From NCBI GenBank assembly GCA_009746045.1, contig RPFO01000715.1, forward strand, positions 151,010 to 215,009: a DNA stretch of 64,000 bases, in the 5' to 3' direction. A program made the position numbers and the translations under genes. Below the pieces are notes generated by a model. It worked only from the letters and a program-made list of their open reading frames with translations, made no database searches and was not told the DNA's origin. This document shows, piece by piece, positions 55,657 through 64,000 of the stretch. The DNA is from Mesostigma viride (taxonomy: Eukaryota > Streptophyta > Mesostigmatophyceae > Mesostigmatales > Mesostigmataceae). Position 1 is the stretch's first letter. Every line of letters starts with the position of its first letter.

Positions 55657-56819
55657 CTGCACGTAAGCACATGCCAATTAACATGAATACGGAAGGGTCG
55701 TGTGAGAAATCAATGAAGCCATGGACTGATGCAAAAAAACTTATGTAGAAATATATATTAAGGTACTTATTAAACTCGTTTATTGAAAATGAAATTTACC
55801 GGCCGAATGTACCGTTGGAGCGTGGAAGGGCATCCTTGGTCGATCGAAGGGCTCCATCAATGCGGTATAGTGTCCGGCCGATGTCCCTGGCGGCGCCTCA
55901 ACATCGACCACCTCAGTCGGGCGCATCAATCCGGCAAACGCCGGCCCTCCACCTGAGACTTTCGGCGGACCCTCCACGTTACGAGCCTCCAATACCCTCT
56001 TCTGCAGTGGGGTGCTCGCAACAAAATCCGTGTCAGCCGACGGCTCCGGATCGTCATCCTCATTCAGCAGTATCGTGTTCGGGCATTGCTCCATCCCCGT
56101 CGAGCGGGGGGGCAAAGTCATCACAACCGTCCTTCCTGACGACGGTACGGGATCGTCACCCAGACCCAAAGAAACCGAGGCGAGGGCGGGGGTCCCCTCA
56201 ACCGGGGGTCCCCATGAATCCTGACGAGGCCTCATTCCCATCTGTCGGACACGACCGCCTCCCGTAAATCGGGAACGCCCGCCGGCGCTACCAGTAACAG
56301 GCCGCGAGCCTGCTTCCTGCTGGCGATCCCCATCCTCATCACAGATACGCCCGCCGGCGTTTCCAGTAACAGGCCGCGAGCCTCCTTCCTGCTGGCGATC
56401 CCCCTCCTCATCACAGATACGCCCGCCGGCGTTTCCAGTAACAGGCCGCGAGCCTCCCTCCCGCTGGCGATCCCCCTCCTCATCACAGATACGCCCGCCG
56501 GCGTTTCCAACGACAGGCCTCGAGTCTCCTTCACCAGCACGCTGGCGCTTACCTCCCCCCCTTTTGTCTTCATCCCCCCCATTGTCTCCTCCCGCGAGCC
56601 TCCATCATCCCGACTGCGCTTTTTCCCTCCCCTTCCATCTCCTCCCCCGTCCCTCTCCCCCTCCCCCCTCCTCCCTCCTCCCCATCCCCATCCCCTTTCT
56701 CCCCCTCCGCCTGCCCCCCACCCACCCCGGGCGGGTGCCCCTCAGCAATATCCTCCTCCCCCTCTTCCTCCTCCCCTCTTCCTCCTCCCTCTTCCTCCTC
56801 CCCTCTTCCTTCTCCGAGC

Positions 56820-56860
<41 letters not shown>

Positions 56861-59800
56861 GAATGATGATCCCCGTCGTCTTCGTCGTCCACGACCACGG
56901 CAAAGTCCATGTCGACGTCTTGCCACCCATCTTCAAGAAGCCGATATTTGATAAGTCGGACCAGGCGCTTCCACCGGCGGATATGGGCGGGTAACCCGAA
57001 CACCAGCAGAACTCTGGAGGGTCCCTTCAACAGGGCCTTGGTGATCTGGTCAACCACATCCCACGCGGCATACCTCAAACGGGAGGAGGGTAAGGGTATC
57101 TGGCTGTCGACCGGAATACAGTCTTGATCCCACTCGCGCAGGTTCCTCCACTTCTCGTTGCTGTCAGCTGTCAGGTCCAGCACAGCAAACGCCTGGTCCT
57201 TCAGCTTCCCAGGAAGGTCTTCAGACCCCGTGTACAACTCGTCCACCACCTTCGTCACCACCAGATCCTTTCTTTTTTCGTTTTCCTTCCATGTCATTGT
57301 CCTGTATGCGATCCAGTCGGGTCCCATCTTCACCCCGTCCCAATAGGTGAAGGCTTCCAGCCTGTCCCACCACCCCCTCTTGGCCTTGGCAGTCCCCTCC
57401 TCCTTAGCCGCCGCCTGCACCTCCTCCTCCGCCGCCGCCTCCTGCTGTGGCACACCCAGCAGATGTTTGGTCTTCACCCCCAAATCGTCATACAAATGAC
57501 GGGGGTGGGAAGCGAGCAGCCCTCTCGGGAACTTCCAGTCCTTCTGGTCGACCACTTTCCTTTTAGCCGGCGGAAGGTCCCTCAGCGTGAGAATGATCGC
57601 CCTCGTGGCCGTGACGATCACCCGCCAAAAGTCTCTGGTCAGGCGGCAGTCGGCGATGAACTTGTCGAGGTCCGTGGCGACGGTGCCCTTCAGCTTCACG
57701 CCAAACACGTGCTCCCTCACCAATACGGGGTCGAAAGTCCCGTTTAGTTGTTTGCAAGCGGCCATCAGCTCGGGGTTCTCCAGGAACTTGATGTGGGCGA
57801 ATTGCTTTGCCGCCTCTATCAAATTCTTGGCGACTTCCATTATTTTTATCAGGTTGCTGGGAGGGGCCTCACAGGACATGATCGGCGCTTGGATCAGGCT
57901 GTCGAAGTACTGGAAACTCGCAAGTTCCCGATGCGCGGTGAAAATGGACAGTTCGTGCGCCTTGTCTTTAGGGCGCGTGTCAAGGAAGTCTTGCCGAGCC
58001 GCGATATCCTGTGCGATCGCCGGCTTGCCGTCGACAGCGGGCTTCAAAGGGTCCTCACACCAGAACAGCCAGCGCTGCATGAAGTTCTTCTGGTCCGGCC
58101 CCCACTTGTCCGTCTCTTCAGCCCCTCCTGCCTTGTCGCCTGCGCCGTCCCCTTCGGCCTTGGCTTGCTCTCCTTTCTGCCAAAAGGGCTTCACAATCGC
58201 CCAGATCTTGCCGTACAGAGGAGTTGGGAGAGACACGCCCTTCCCTCTCTTGACGGGTCCATATGCCTGGTAGGCCCGGTGCACATCCCCCAGCGCTGAG
58301 CCCCACGTTGCCTTGGCTTGGGCTGTGTCCTCGGCGTTCATGGCGTTCCCGAGCTGCCTGACAACTTCGATCATCTTGCCGACTTGTTCGGTAACCTGCA
58401 TCCCCGTAGGGCAACAACGCGCAGAGACACATCGACAGTCCTCCCAAATAAGCACAACTCAACTGAGAACAAGAATACGACTGACAGAAACGCCGGCGGT
58501 CGCATCTTGACCAAAATATGGCATGCTAAGGTGGAACATGAAAACCCCTTATAGAAACGCCGGCGGTCGCATCTTGACCGAACTAATGGCATACTGAAAT
58601 TAACACAAGAAAACCACTTATAGAAACGCCGGCGGTCGCAACCTGGCTTACCTTCTGTTCACGGATCTGCCACCAGGTCGGCAGGATGGTCTCACCCTTG
58701 AGCATCTGCACGTCCACCCCCCCGAAATTCGTCCAATCAGTTGCCCACTCCTCCAGCTTCGCCGCGGCCACGGTCTTCGTGACCTCCTGCTCCTTCCCTC
58801 CCCGCGCAACGACCCTGAGCTTTTCCGCCTTCATGAAACCATTCAGCATTGCCTGGTACCACACAGATCTTTGGTCCACCGTCATATTGTCGGTGACCAG
58901 TTCGAATTTCACCGATTTGATGAGTGTGGTAAAGTGGTTCCCGTCCAGCACGAGAAAGCCGCAAATGGCTGGCGGCAACGGTGTCTTCTTCTCGAGTGGA
59001 GCCATCTCCCAGGCGGACTTGCACAAACTGTCCAAAAGCGCGGCCTTTCTCACGTCCACGGGCTTAAGTGAGTCCAGAATATCGGCCGGTCCTGTCAGAA
59101 CCGCGGTGGAAGCAGCTTCGGCCATTCCCTTGGCCGAGCTCGTTCGCAGGTAGATATCAATCTCTTTGTCAGTCATTGCGCGAGCGTAGCCAGCCTTCAT
59201 TGTCCGTGCCCCCCCATCTCCCCGAAGAGTTGCGCGAGCTGACGCTGGGTGCCTTCCTTTTTCATCCAGTCATGAAAACTGTTGGGGCACCGGTCAGCCA
59301 AAAACTGGAACGAGTACCGCCACACAGGAATCACCAGCTTGTCGTGGCCGTAGTCGGACTCCGAGTTTGCAAAAATGGTGGCGTTCTGCTCGGCTCTAGA
59401 CAGATGCAAGTCTCGTGCGAGGAGCTTCTGAGGCCCCACGAACAGGTTCCTTGTCCACACCCGATTTCGATGCACCAAGGCTTTGGACATCTCATCGAGG
59501 TCCCGAGGCTGAACGGCAAGCTGCTTCCGCAACCGTTTGCCCTTCGCGATCTCATCGTTCACATCCAGGATGTCATCATCATCCTGCGACACCGGGGACT
59601 TCTCCCATTTCTCAAGCAGAGACACGGGAGCATCCGCAACCTCCACCTCCTTTCCTTTCCCCTTTCCCTTCAGCGCCTTCCCCTTGTAGGTCGCAAGTGC
59701 TTCGGAGAGTCCCTTCTGGTGTTCGTCGACGGCAGCAGTCCACGTACTATCTATTTTCATGTTCTCGCGGCGCGCGTGCTGGTCGAGGCTGATTGAGTAC

Positions 59801-62800
59801 AGGATGGCCGCGTGGGTCGCCCTCTCGGCCTGCACGTACTGCGTTGATGCGAAAAAATCAGGAAAGCATAACCAAAAGGAATAAAGTAAATGCCGATTGA
59901 GAAACGCCGGCCGTCGCAACCTACATGAAACCTGAACCTCAACATCAAAGCCCCCCTCACGACAGAGGTATACTTACCTCGTTCCCCTTAACAATGATAT
60001 GAAAAAATCAGGAAAGCATAACCGAAAGGAATAAAGTAAATGTCACACTTGAGAAACGCCGGCCGTCGCAACCTAGATGAAACCTAAACCTCAAGATCAG
60101 AGCCCCCCTCACAACAGAGGTACACTTGGCTCATTTCCCTCAACGATGCGAAATCAGGAAAGGAAGTAAGTGTTAGTCAAAAGGAAGTAAGTGTCACACT
60201 TGAGAAACGCCGGCCGTCGCAACCTACATGAAACCTGGACCTCAAGAACAAAGCCCCCCTCACAACAGAGGTAGACTTACCTCATTCCCCTCAACCGCTG
60301 CTGCTTCAGCCGCTTTCTTCGACCCCTTCGCGATCTTCGGAGACTTGTCCCGGCGGGCATCGTGTTCCTTCAACATCTTGATCAGAGTCTTGGCGTCCGC
60401 CATCGTCACCGTCTTCAGTTTACACTTCCTCTCCTTCCCTTTGCCCTCGAACAGGTTCTCCTCCATCCACTTTATCAAGGCCTTGGCGCTCGGGATCTCC
60501 TCAGGCTGTGTGGCGCCATCGGGCGCGCACGCATTCTTCACGATCAACTCAGCGACTTGATGGAGAGTCATCATCTGGTTCCGTACCTCAGGTGGGGCTG
60601 TTTCCGTTCTCACCTCGGCCACAACCCACTTTGCCAACTTCTTCAGTTGATAAGCATCCGCTTGCTCCTTAAAGCGTGTCATTTTCGCAGTATCGCCGTC
60701 GCTTCCACCCGCGCCCTCTGACACAGGCTCACCGACAGCGATAGCCCCCTCTCCCTGGAGATTTGCCCCACCCTGACGACCGGCTTCCTGCAAGAACATT
60801 ATCAACGGAAGATTTTTAATGTAAGAAAAGTGTAGAGAAACGCCGGCCGTCGTAACTCTGTCAATTGAGGACGAACCTAAACTTTCAATTTGTAAGTCAA
60901 CGGTAACTTACCCTTCCCCCCTCTGCAGTGGAACCACCGTAAGATCCACTTCCCCTCCTGTCACCGCCCTCTTGCTGCTCGAACGGACTTCCCTGTAAAA
61001 ATAGCAAACGCGATTGTCCATTCACAAGAAAAAAATTACTACAAAAATAAACAAGGATATACGCACGCAAACCTTTTCAATACAAGTAAACCGGAGAGGA
61101 ATCTGACGCACTCATGTACCTGGGTGCTTCCCGCCATTGAGCGGGCTTCTCTTGCACCAACATCCTCTTGCCGGCCCTGCGAACATTTCAACGGAAAGTA
61201 AAAATCCGCTTAGTTGTCGGAAATGACATGTCTGGCGAATATTGCAAAAAAATGCGTATTGTATTTCACGACATCAATTTAATGGGCGGAGACTTACGAA
61301 GATCGGCCCGCCACCTTCCAAATTGCCCAGCGTCATATCGAAAACATCGAGGACTTCCCCTCCATCGACCCCCTTCCCCCTTCCCCTCTGCCGCGGCGGG
61401 GGCATATCGCCCGTCGCGACCGGCTTGGAAGTCGCGGGGGGATCCCTTGCGGTTGAGGGCACTGCGGCCGACTCGTGCACACTCTCCCCCCTCTTTTGGG
61501 CTACTGCGGCAGGCGCGGCATGGGAGGGCGCGGCGGCTACTGTCTCTGGCGCATTCTGAGCCAACCGACGCAACCTTAGCTCCTGCTGGAGCAGGGTTTC
61601 GAAACGAGGCATGAATGTGCGCTTGGAGGTATAAGGCACCTTGGCGACTTCAGGTTTGTCATTAAGGATGTCTTGGTACAGCGCGAATTGCTGTTCACGA
61701 GTGCCATTCGCGAGTCGCTCAAACCGCTCAATCTGAATCCGCTTAACCGGATCGTCCACCATCTCAAGACCACCGTGGTACTCATCCTTCCCAGTGACCG
61801 CGGCAAAGCTGACACCAGATTCCACCATTGGGGGCGGCGTGCCCTCCCTTGCACGCTTGTGAGGAGGCTGTTGTGGGGAGGCGCCTTGGGCCTGAACTGG
61901 TTGCCCTTCTGACCCTTCCCCCCTAGGGGGAGAGTCGCCGACCACCTGCGATGTAGGGCCGCCCTTTTCCATCTGCAACACAAAACAAAAAAATTGGAAA
62001 AAACATACGAGTCAGCAGGAAGATGCGCCCCACGTCGCAACTCAATACAAAAAATGCATCATTATGTCAAGGTACAAACAACGTTATAATTCAGAATGAA
62101 CAGAGATTCATAACAAGAGAACGACGCACTAAAAGATGCGACCGCCGTCGCAACTTTCGTCAATTCACTCTCTATACAAACAACTCTATGTCCCTCATAA
62201 AGAATCAATTGGCAAGGAAATGCAAAAAAATTCCGTTACCACCTCCGTCGACCCATAAGTGGTTCGCGAATGGGAAATCGCTGCTGATTTTCGGTCGAGC
62301 CCTTCACGGTATTTTCGAAATCTCGAGGCAAGGTTGCGCGGAAGAGGGCCCCCCTCAATCATGCGTGCGATCGGACTGGCCATGGAAACGGATACCTGGT
62401 TCCTGGACTGCCTTGCACGGTCAACCATCTTGAAACTTCCCCGGAGAAGGAAATCAGACGTCAGACGGTTGAATATGCGAACGTCAAGATTTGACCAACC
62501 CATCATCCATTCCACCACCTTCTCCGCGGCATCATGGAAGACCTGCCTCTCATCCGCCACTCCTCGAGACCCAAACACACAATCGGCCGTGTTATCGTCG
62601 TGCCTCTTAAGGCGAATGTTCACGTCCTCTTTGTCATCATCCATTTCCGACAGCCGAATTACAGCCCTTTTGGCTCCGTCCACTCCATCCTCAAGAAGGA
62701 CGTCCATCTGCGCCCCTCCCACACAATTGTTGTCAACGTATTGTTGCAAATGACGGGAAATCATGTCCTTTCCAAAAGCTACGATGTGTTCCCCACACAG

Positions 62801-63955
62801 ACCCATGTCGGTAATTGACAGCTTTTTACATTTCCTATCCCGGCACTTCTTTTCGGGATCCTTCTCAAAAATCCGGAAAACAGCGTCCTGATATGGACGT
62901 CCCCTTATGTCGACCGTCAGACTGGACATCTGCGAAACCAGAACATACCGGCCGCGAGTAGTTTATATTATTAAAAAAAACTGGCATTTATTAAGTCATC
63001 TTCATCTATTTATGCGAGCTAAAATTTGAAGAAAATGCAACAAAGAAACGCCCTGGGGCGCAACTTCCTCAACAACCACTTTCTACGTACAAACGAATGG
63101 CAATCACATCGACTACGATTGTCACTACATACGAATGTCCAGACAATATAATGTGTATGTAGAGGGGGGGCATTCAAGACCAGAGAAACGCCGGCGGGCG
63201 CAACTCATATCAATATAGACTGTCCCGCGACTCGTTCCACTCTCTGCAGGTTTTGCAACAACCGATCGAGCGAACTCTCGGAACCTCTTTCGCCGCCATT
63301 TCATCGACACGAGCGAACATCTCTTCTTTGGCGGCCACCAACTTTGCCTCCTTGTTGCCGGTGTCAGGATAGATTTCGGACCTCCTCGTCTTCATCGGGG
63401 CCACTCTCTCCAAATACTCTGCACACAGAGAATCCTGCTCCTCCTCCACAATCGCCTTCACGCCGGATACAATCGCTTTGGCTTTTGTTTCCACGCGAAA
63501 ATCGAACTCTCGTTGAGTTATCAGCGGAATGTCGGCGAGTGCAAAACACATACGCCGATAAAGTTCGCTTACATCCGTGTCACGCGAGTCGGCAAAAGGT
63601 GTCGTCATCAAAAAGCATCTCAAGCTACTCCAACCATTTTCTTGGGCGCCGGCAACGTAGCCTCCCTTTGCCAAGTCCGCACCTGTCGCGGAGTCTTTGA
63701 CTATCCAATCTTCAAGGAAGTACTCGTCTCCCCTGGTGAAATCAAAATTTACACCCACGACCTCTCCGACAGTCATGTCCAGGCGAAGTCGCAGGGCCCC
63801 CCCGCCAATCCAGGTCCGAGGGCGCCCGCCATTCCAAGTCCGCGACTGAGGGCATTTTCGATGTGACGAGAATGTTCTTCGTGCTTTCGGCAATACAAGT
63901 CAAATCCGAGAGCGGTTTTCTTGCAAGTGGACACATCACACTTGCGATGGCGAGC
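54962..63955 (-). CDS. Large multi-exon gene of unknown function
   Basis: At least ten exons on the minus strand can be assembled: about 63,955-63,210; 62,929-62,240; 61,972-61,298; 61,176-61,120; 60,992-60,912; 60,787-60,281; 59,829-58,652; 58,395-56,553; ~56,231-55,800; 55,656-54,962. All but the edges use GT donors (mostly GTAAGT/GTAAGC) and CAG acceptors, and phases agree at the junctions I checked. The first exon probably continues beyond the window. The product would exceed 1,900 residues, alternating charged helical domains with low-complexity linkers and Cys/His motifs near the N-terminal part. I recognise no family. Frame breaks at 59,213, 63,802 and in the E8 tail fall in G/C homopolymers. 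A captured repeat-related gene is an alternative to a host gene. Confidence 0.65.
55800..56231 (-). CDS. Exon E9 of the multi-exon gene
   Basis: The frame encodes a Pro/acidic linker (SLGLGDDPVPSSGRT; NEDDDPEPSADTDFVAST; VEAPPGTSAGHYTALMEPFD) and ends HSAG at a GTAAAT donor (55,794-55,799). The acceptor is uncertain: CGACAG before ATGGGAATG or CGTCAG before GATTCATGG are both possible. Confidence 0.5.
56274..56520 (-). repeat. 72-bp tandem repeats in or beside exon E9
   Basis: Units start at 56,274, 56,346, 56,418 and 56,490, 72 bp apart, each with GAAACGCCGGCGGGCGTATC on the minus strand. Two frames are open because 72 is divisible by three. The presence of the GAAACGCCGGCG core seen in the other introns, here in opposite orientation, favours an intron between a GTAAGC donor at 56,547-56,552 and E9. 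Confidence 0.7.
56553..58395 (-). CDS. Exon E8 of the multi-exon gene
   Basis: The acceptor is CTACGGGGATGCAG, entering at VTEQVGKMIEVVRQLGNAMN. About 500 residues look globular and mostly helical: KNFMQRWLFWCEDPLKPAVD, FQYFDSLIQAPIMSCEAPPS, DLDKFIADCRLTRDFWRVIV, WWDRLEAFTYWDGVKMGPDW, VLLVFGLPAHIRRWKRLVRL. An acidic run of 13 Asp, encoded by ATC/GAT repeats (56,821-56,862), and a Glu/Arg/Gly-rich tail follow. The frame as written stops at 56,605; a second frame (SRDDGGSREETMGG) leads to a GTAAGC donor at 56,552, so a homopolymer indel is suspected near 56,630. Confidence 0.65.
58486..58645 (-). repeat. Intron motif, three tandem copies
   Basis: GAAACGCCGGCGGTCGCA occurs at 58,487, 58,554 and 58,623 (plus-strand reading), spaced 67-69 bp. 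The last copy begins two bases inside the intron after the GTAAGC donor of E7. Confidence 0.85.
58652..59829 (-). CDS. Exon E7 of the multi-exon gene
   Basis: The acceptor is GCAGTACGTGCAG; reading starts AERATHAAILYSISLDQHAR. It continues with a Lys/Gly run (KALKGKGKGKEVEVADAP), an acidic DDDDILDVND segment and globular parts (VWTRNLFVGPQKLLARDLHL; VWRYSFQFLADRCPNSFHDW). After a G7 run at 59,207-59,213 the frame changes to MKAGYARAMTDKEIDIYLRT, then FLVLDGNHFTTLIKSVKFEL, and ends WWQIREQK at GTAAGC. Length 1,178 bp is one base short of phase; one extra G in the homopolymer would make the exon continuous. Confidence 0.7.
59870..60280 (-). repeat. Intron with a triplicated ~151-bp unit including a donor-like site
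   Basis: Three units carry the motif GAAACGCCGGCCGTCGCAAC at 59,901, 60,053 and 60,204. Each also carries a copy of the E6 end and donor (sense GGGGAACGAGGTAAGTATAC, near 59,970; degraded near 60,130; real at 60,275-60,285). The intron has thus grown by tandem duplication across the 5' splice site. Confidence 0.8.
60281..60787 (-). CDS. Exon E6 of the multi-exon gene
   Basis: Exactly 169 codons between AATGTTCTTGCAG and GTAAGTCTAC, phase 0 at both ends. It starts EAGRQGGANLQGEGAIAVGE and contains MTRFKEQADAYQLKKLAKWV, LIVKNACAPDGATQPEEIPS, ALIKWMEENLFEGKGKERKC and ADAKTLIKMLKEHDARRDKS. Helical and charged; no known domain. Confidence 0.7.
60912..60992 (-). CDS. Exon E5 (81 bp) of the multi-exon gene
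   Basis: 27 codons in phase 0 (GSPFEQQEGGDRRGSGSYGG, then STAEGGR) between TTTTTACAG and GTAAGTTACC. Too short to stand out alone; supported by splice sites and by matching phase with E4 and E6. Confidence 0.6.
61120..61176 (-). CDS. Exon E4 (57 bp) of the multi-exon gene
   Basis: 19 codons in phase 0 (GRQEDVGAREARSMAGSTQ) between AATGTTCGCAG and a GTACAT donor. Its start resembles the E6 start (GRQGG), hinting at duplicated small exons. Confidence 0.55.
61298..61972 (-). CDS. Exon E3 of the multi-exon gene
   Basis: 225 codons between TTTTGTGTTGCAG and GTAAGTCTCC, starting MEKGGPTSQVVGDSPPRGEG. The Pro/Gln-rich head is followed by a helical part (IQIERFERLANGTREQQFAL; RFETLLQQELRLRRLAQNAP) and an Ala/Pro-rich tail ending EGGGPIF. 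Confidence 0.65.
62020..62156 (-). repeat. Two intron motifs between E2 and E3
   Basis: Sense copies AGTTGCGACGTGGGGCGCAT (62,022-62,042) and AGTTGCGACGGCGGTCGCAT (62,134-62,155) lie in the E2-E3 intron. Related single copies lie at 60,837-60,858, 63,045-63,066 and 63,185-63,206. Confidence 0.75.
62240..62929 (-). CDS. Exon E2 of the multi-exon gene, Cys/His module
   Basis: Acceptor GTTCTGGTTTCGCAG, starting MSSLTVDIRGRPYQDAVFRI. A probable metal site KKCRDRKCKKLSITDMGLCG plus EH (C-x4-C-x10-C-x2-H) is followed by DMISRHLQQYVDNNCVGG, an acidic EDVNIRLKRHDDN part and VVEWMMGWSNLDVRIFNRLT. The donor is GTGGTA or GTAACG near 62,240. The exon resembles E1 in layout. Confidence 0.65.
63210..63955 (-). 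CDS. Exon E1 (edge of window) of the multi-exon gene
   Basis: After a TTCAAG acceptor the reading gives ARHRKCDVSTCKKTALGFDL then YCRKHEEHSRH, a C-x4-C-x10-C-x2-H module like that of E2. At a C7 run (63,799-63,805) the frame changes to ALRLRLDMTVGEVVGVNFDF. It continues FLEDWIVKDSATGADLAKGG, LYRRMCFALADIPLITQREF and ends with a Cys cluster SIGCCKTCREWNESRDSLY. The 3' splice donor is not certain. Confidence 0.55.
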
Positions 63956-64000
63956 CTTGAATCTCTCCTATCGTTAAATAACGTATTAAATGCCAACCAT

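Noticed and set aside
55815-59796. Plus-strand ORFs of 150-242 codons
   Set aside because: They are opposite exons E7-E9, whose splice sites and phases support the minus strand.

Overview
This is eukaryotic nuclear DNA. It holds LTR retrotransposons, LINE pieces, several DNA transposons with diagnosable termini and target-site duplications (TSDs), long tandem arrays, and one gene with GT-AG introns. No rRNA, organellar or bacterial operon structure is visible. The transposon mix (chromodomain Ty3/gypsy, copia-like, piggyBac, hAT-like, pogo-like, L1-like ORF1) and intron style would fit an alga, perhaps of the green lineage, but the species is a guess and nothing here proves it.

Region 1-23,174 is essentially one Ty3/gypsy chromovirus on the minus strand. 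The 5' LTR is 22,468-23,174, followed in sense by PBS, gag, PR-RT-RNaseH, integrase, chromodomain, an extra 3' ORF, PPT and a 3' LTR cut by the left window edge. Four other elements have inserted into it: a 1,750-bp hAT-like element in the 3' LTR (206-1,955), a 3.4-kb TIR element in the chromodomain (4,252-7,649), a 5.3-kb TA-flanked pogo-like element in RNaseH (9,604-14,870), and a 3.4-kb TA-flanked relative in the 5' leader (18,996-22,419). Removing each one in silico with a single target copy rejoins the host sequence; for the RNaseH insertion the reading frame is restored exactly. The gypsy element itself landed in a decayed LINE reverse transcriptase (23,175-24,020).

Region 24,021-27,803 is repeat debris: a GTGAGAAAA-rich repeat, LINE 3' ends, a strong hairpin and a ~1-kb element with ~100-bp inverted termini. 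A 10.2-kb copia-like retrotransposon with apparently identical 455-bp LTRs and a CTCTC duplication occupies 27,804-38,008. Its pol appears to be ordered integrase, then protease, then RT-RNaseH, and its RT is split by a 1.7-kb TTAA-flanked piggyBac-type insertion. Region 38,009-43,627 holds tandem duplications, an inverted second copy of the GTGAGAAAA repeat and an ORF1-only LINE ending in a (TTAA)n tail. A piggyBac element with a frame-broken transposase lies in a TTAA tract at 43,628-46,540.

Region ~48,500-54,270 is a giant imperfect palindrome, foldback-like: each arm carries a 120-bp array built on a perfect 22-bp palindrome, then a 30-bp G/T-rich minisatellite, then unique arm sequence around a ~170-bp loop. 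Region 54,962-63,955 carries the only apparent host gene, a minus-strand gene of at least ten exons whose product I do not recognise. Most of its introns carry a GC-rich motif (sense GTTGCGACSGCCGGCGTTTC), often in tandem, and several frame breaks fall in G/C homopolymers.
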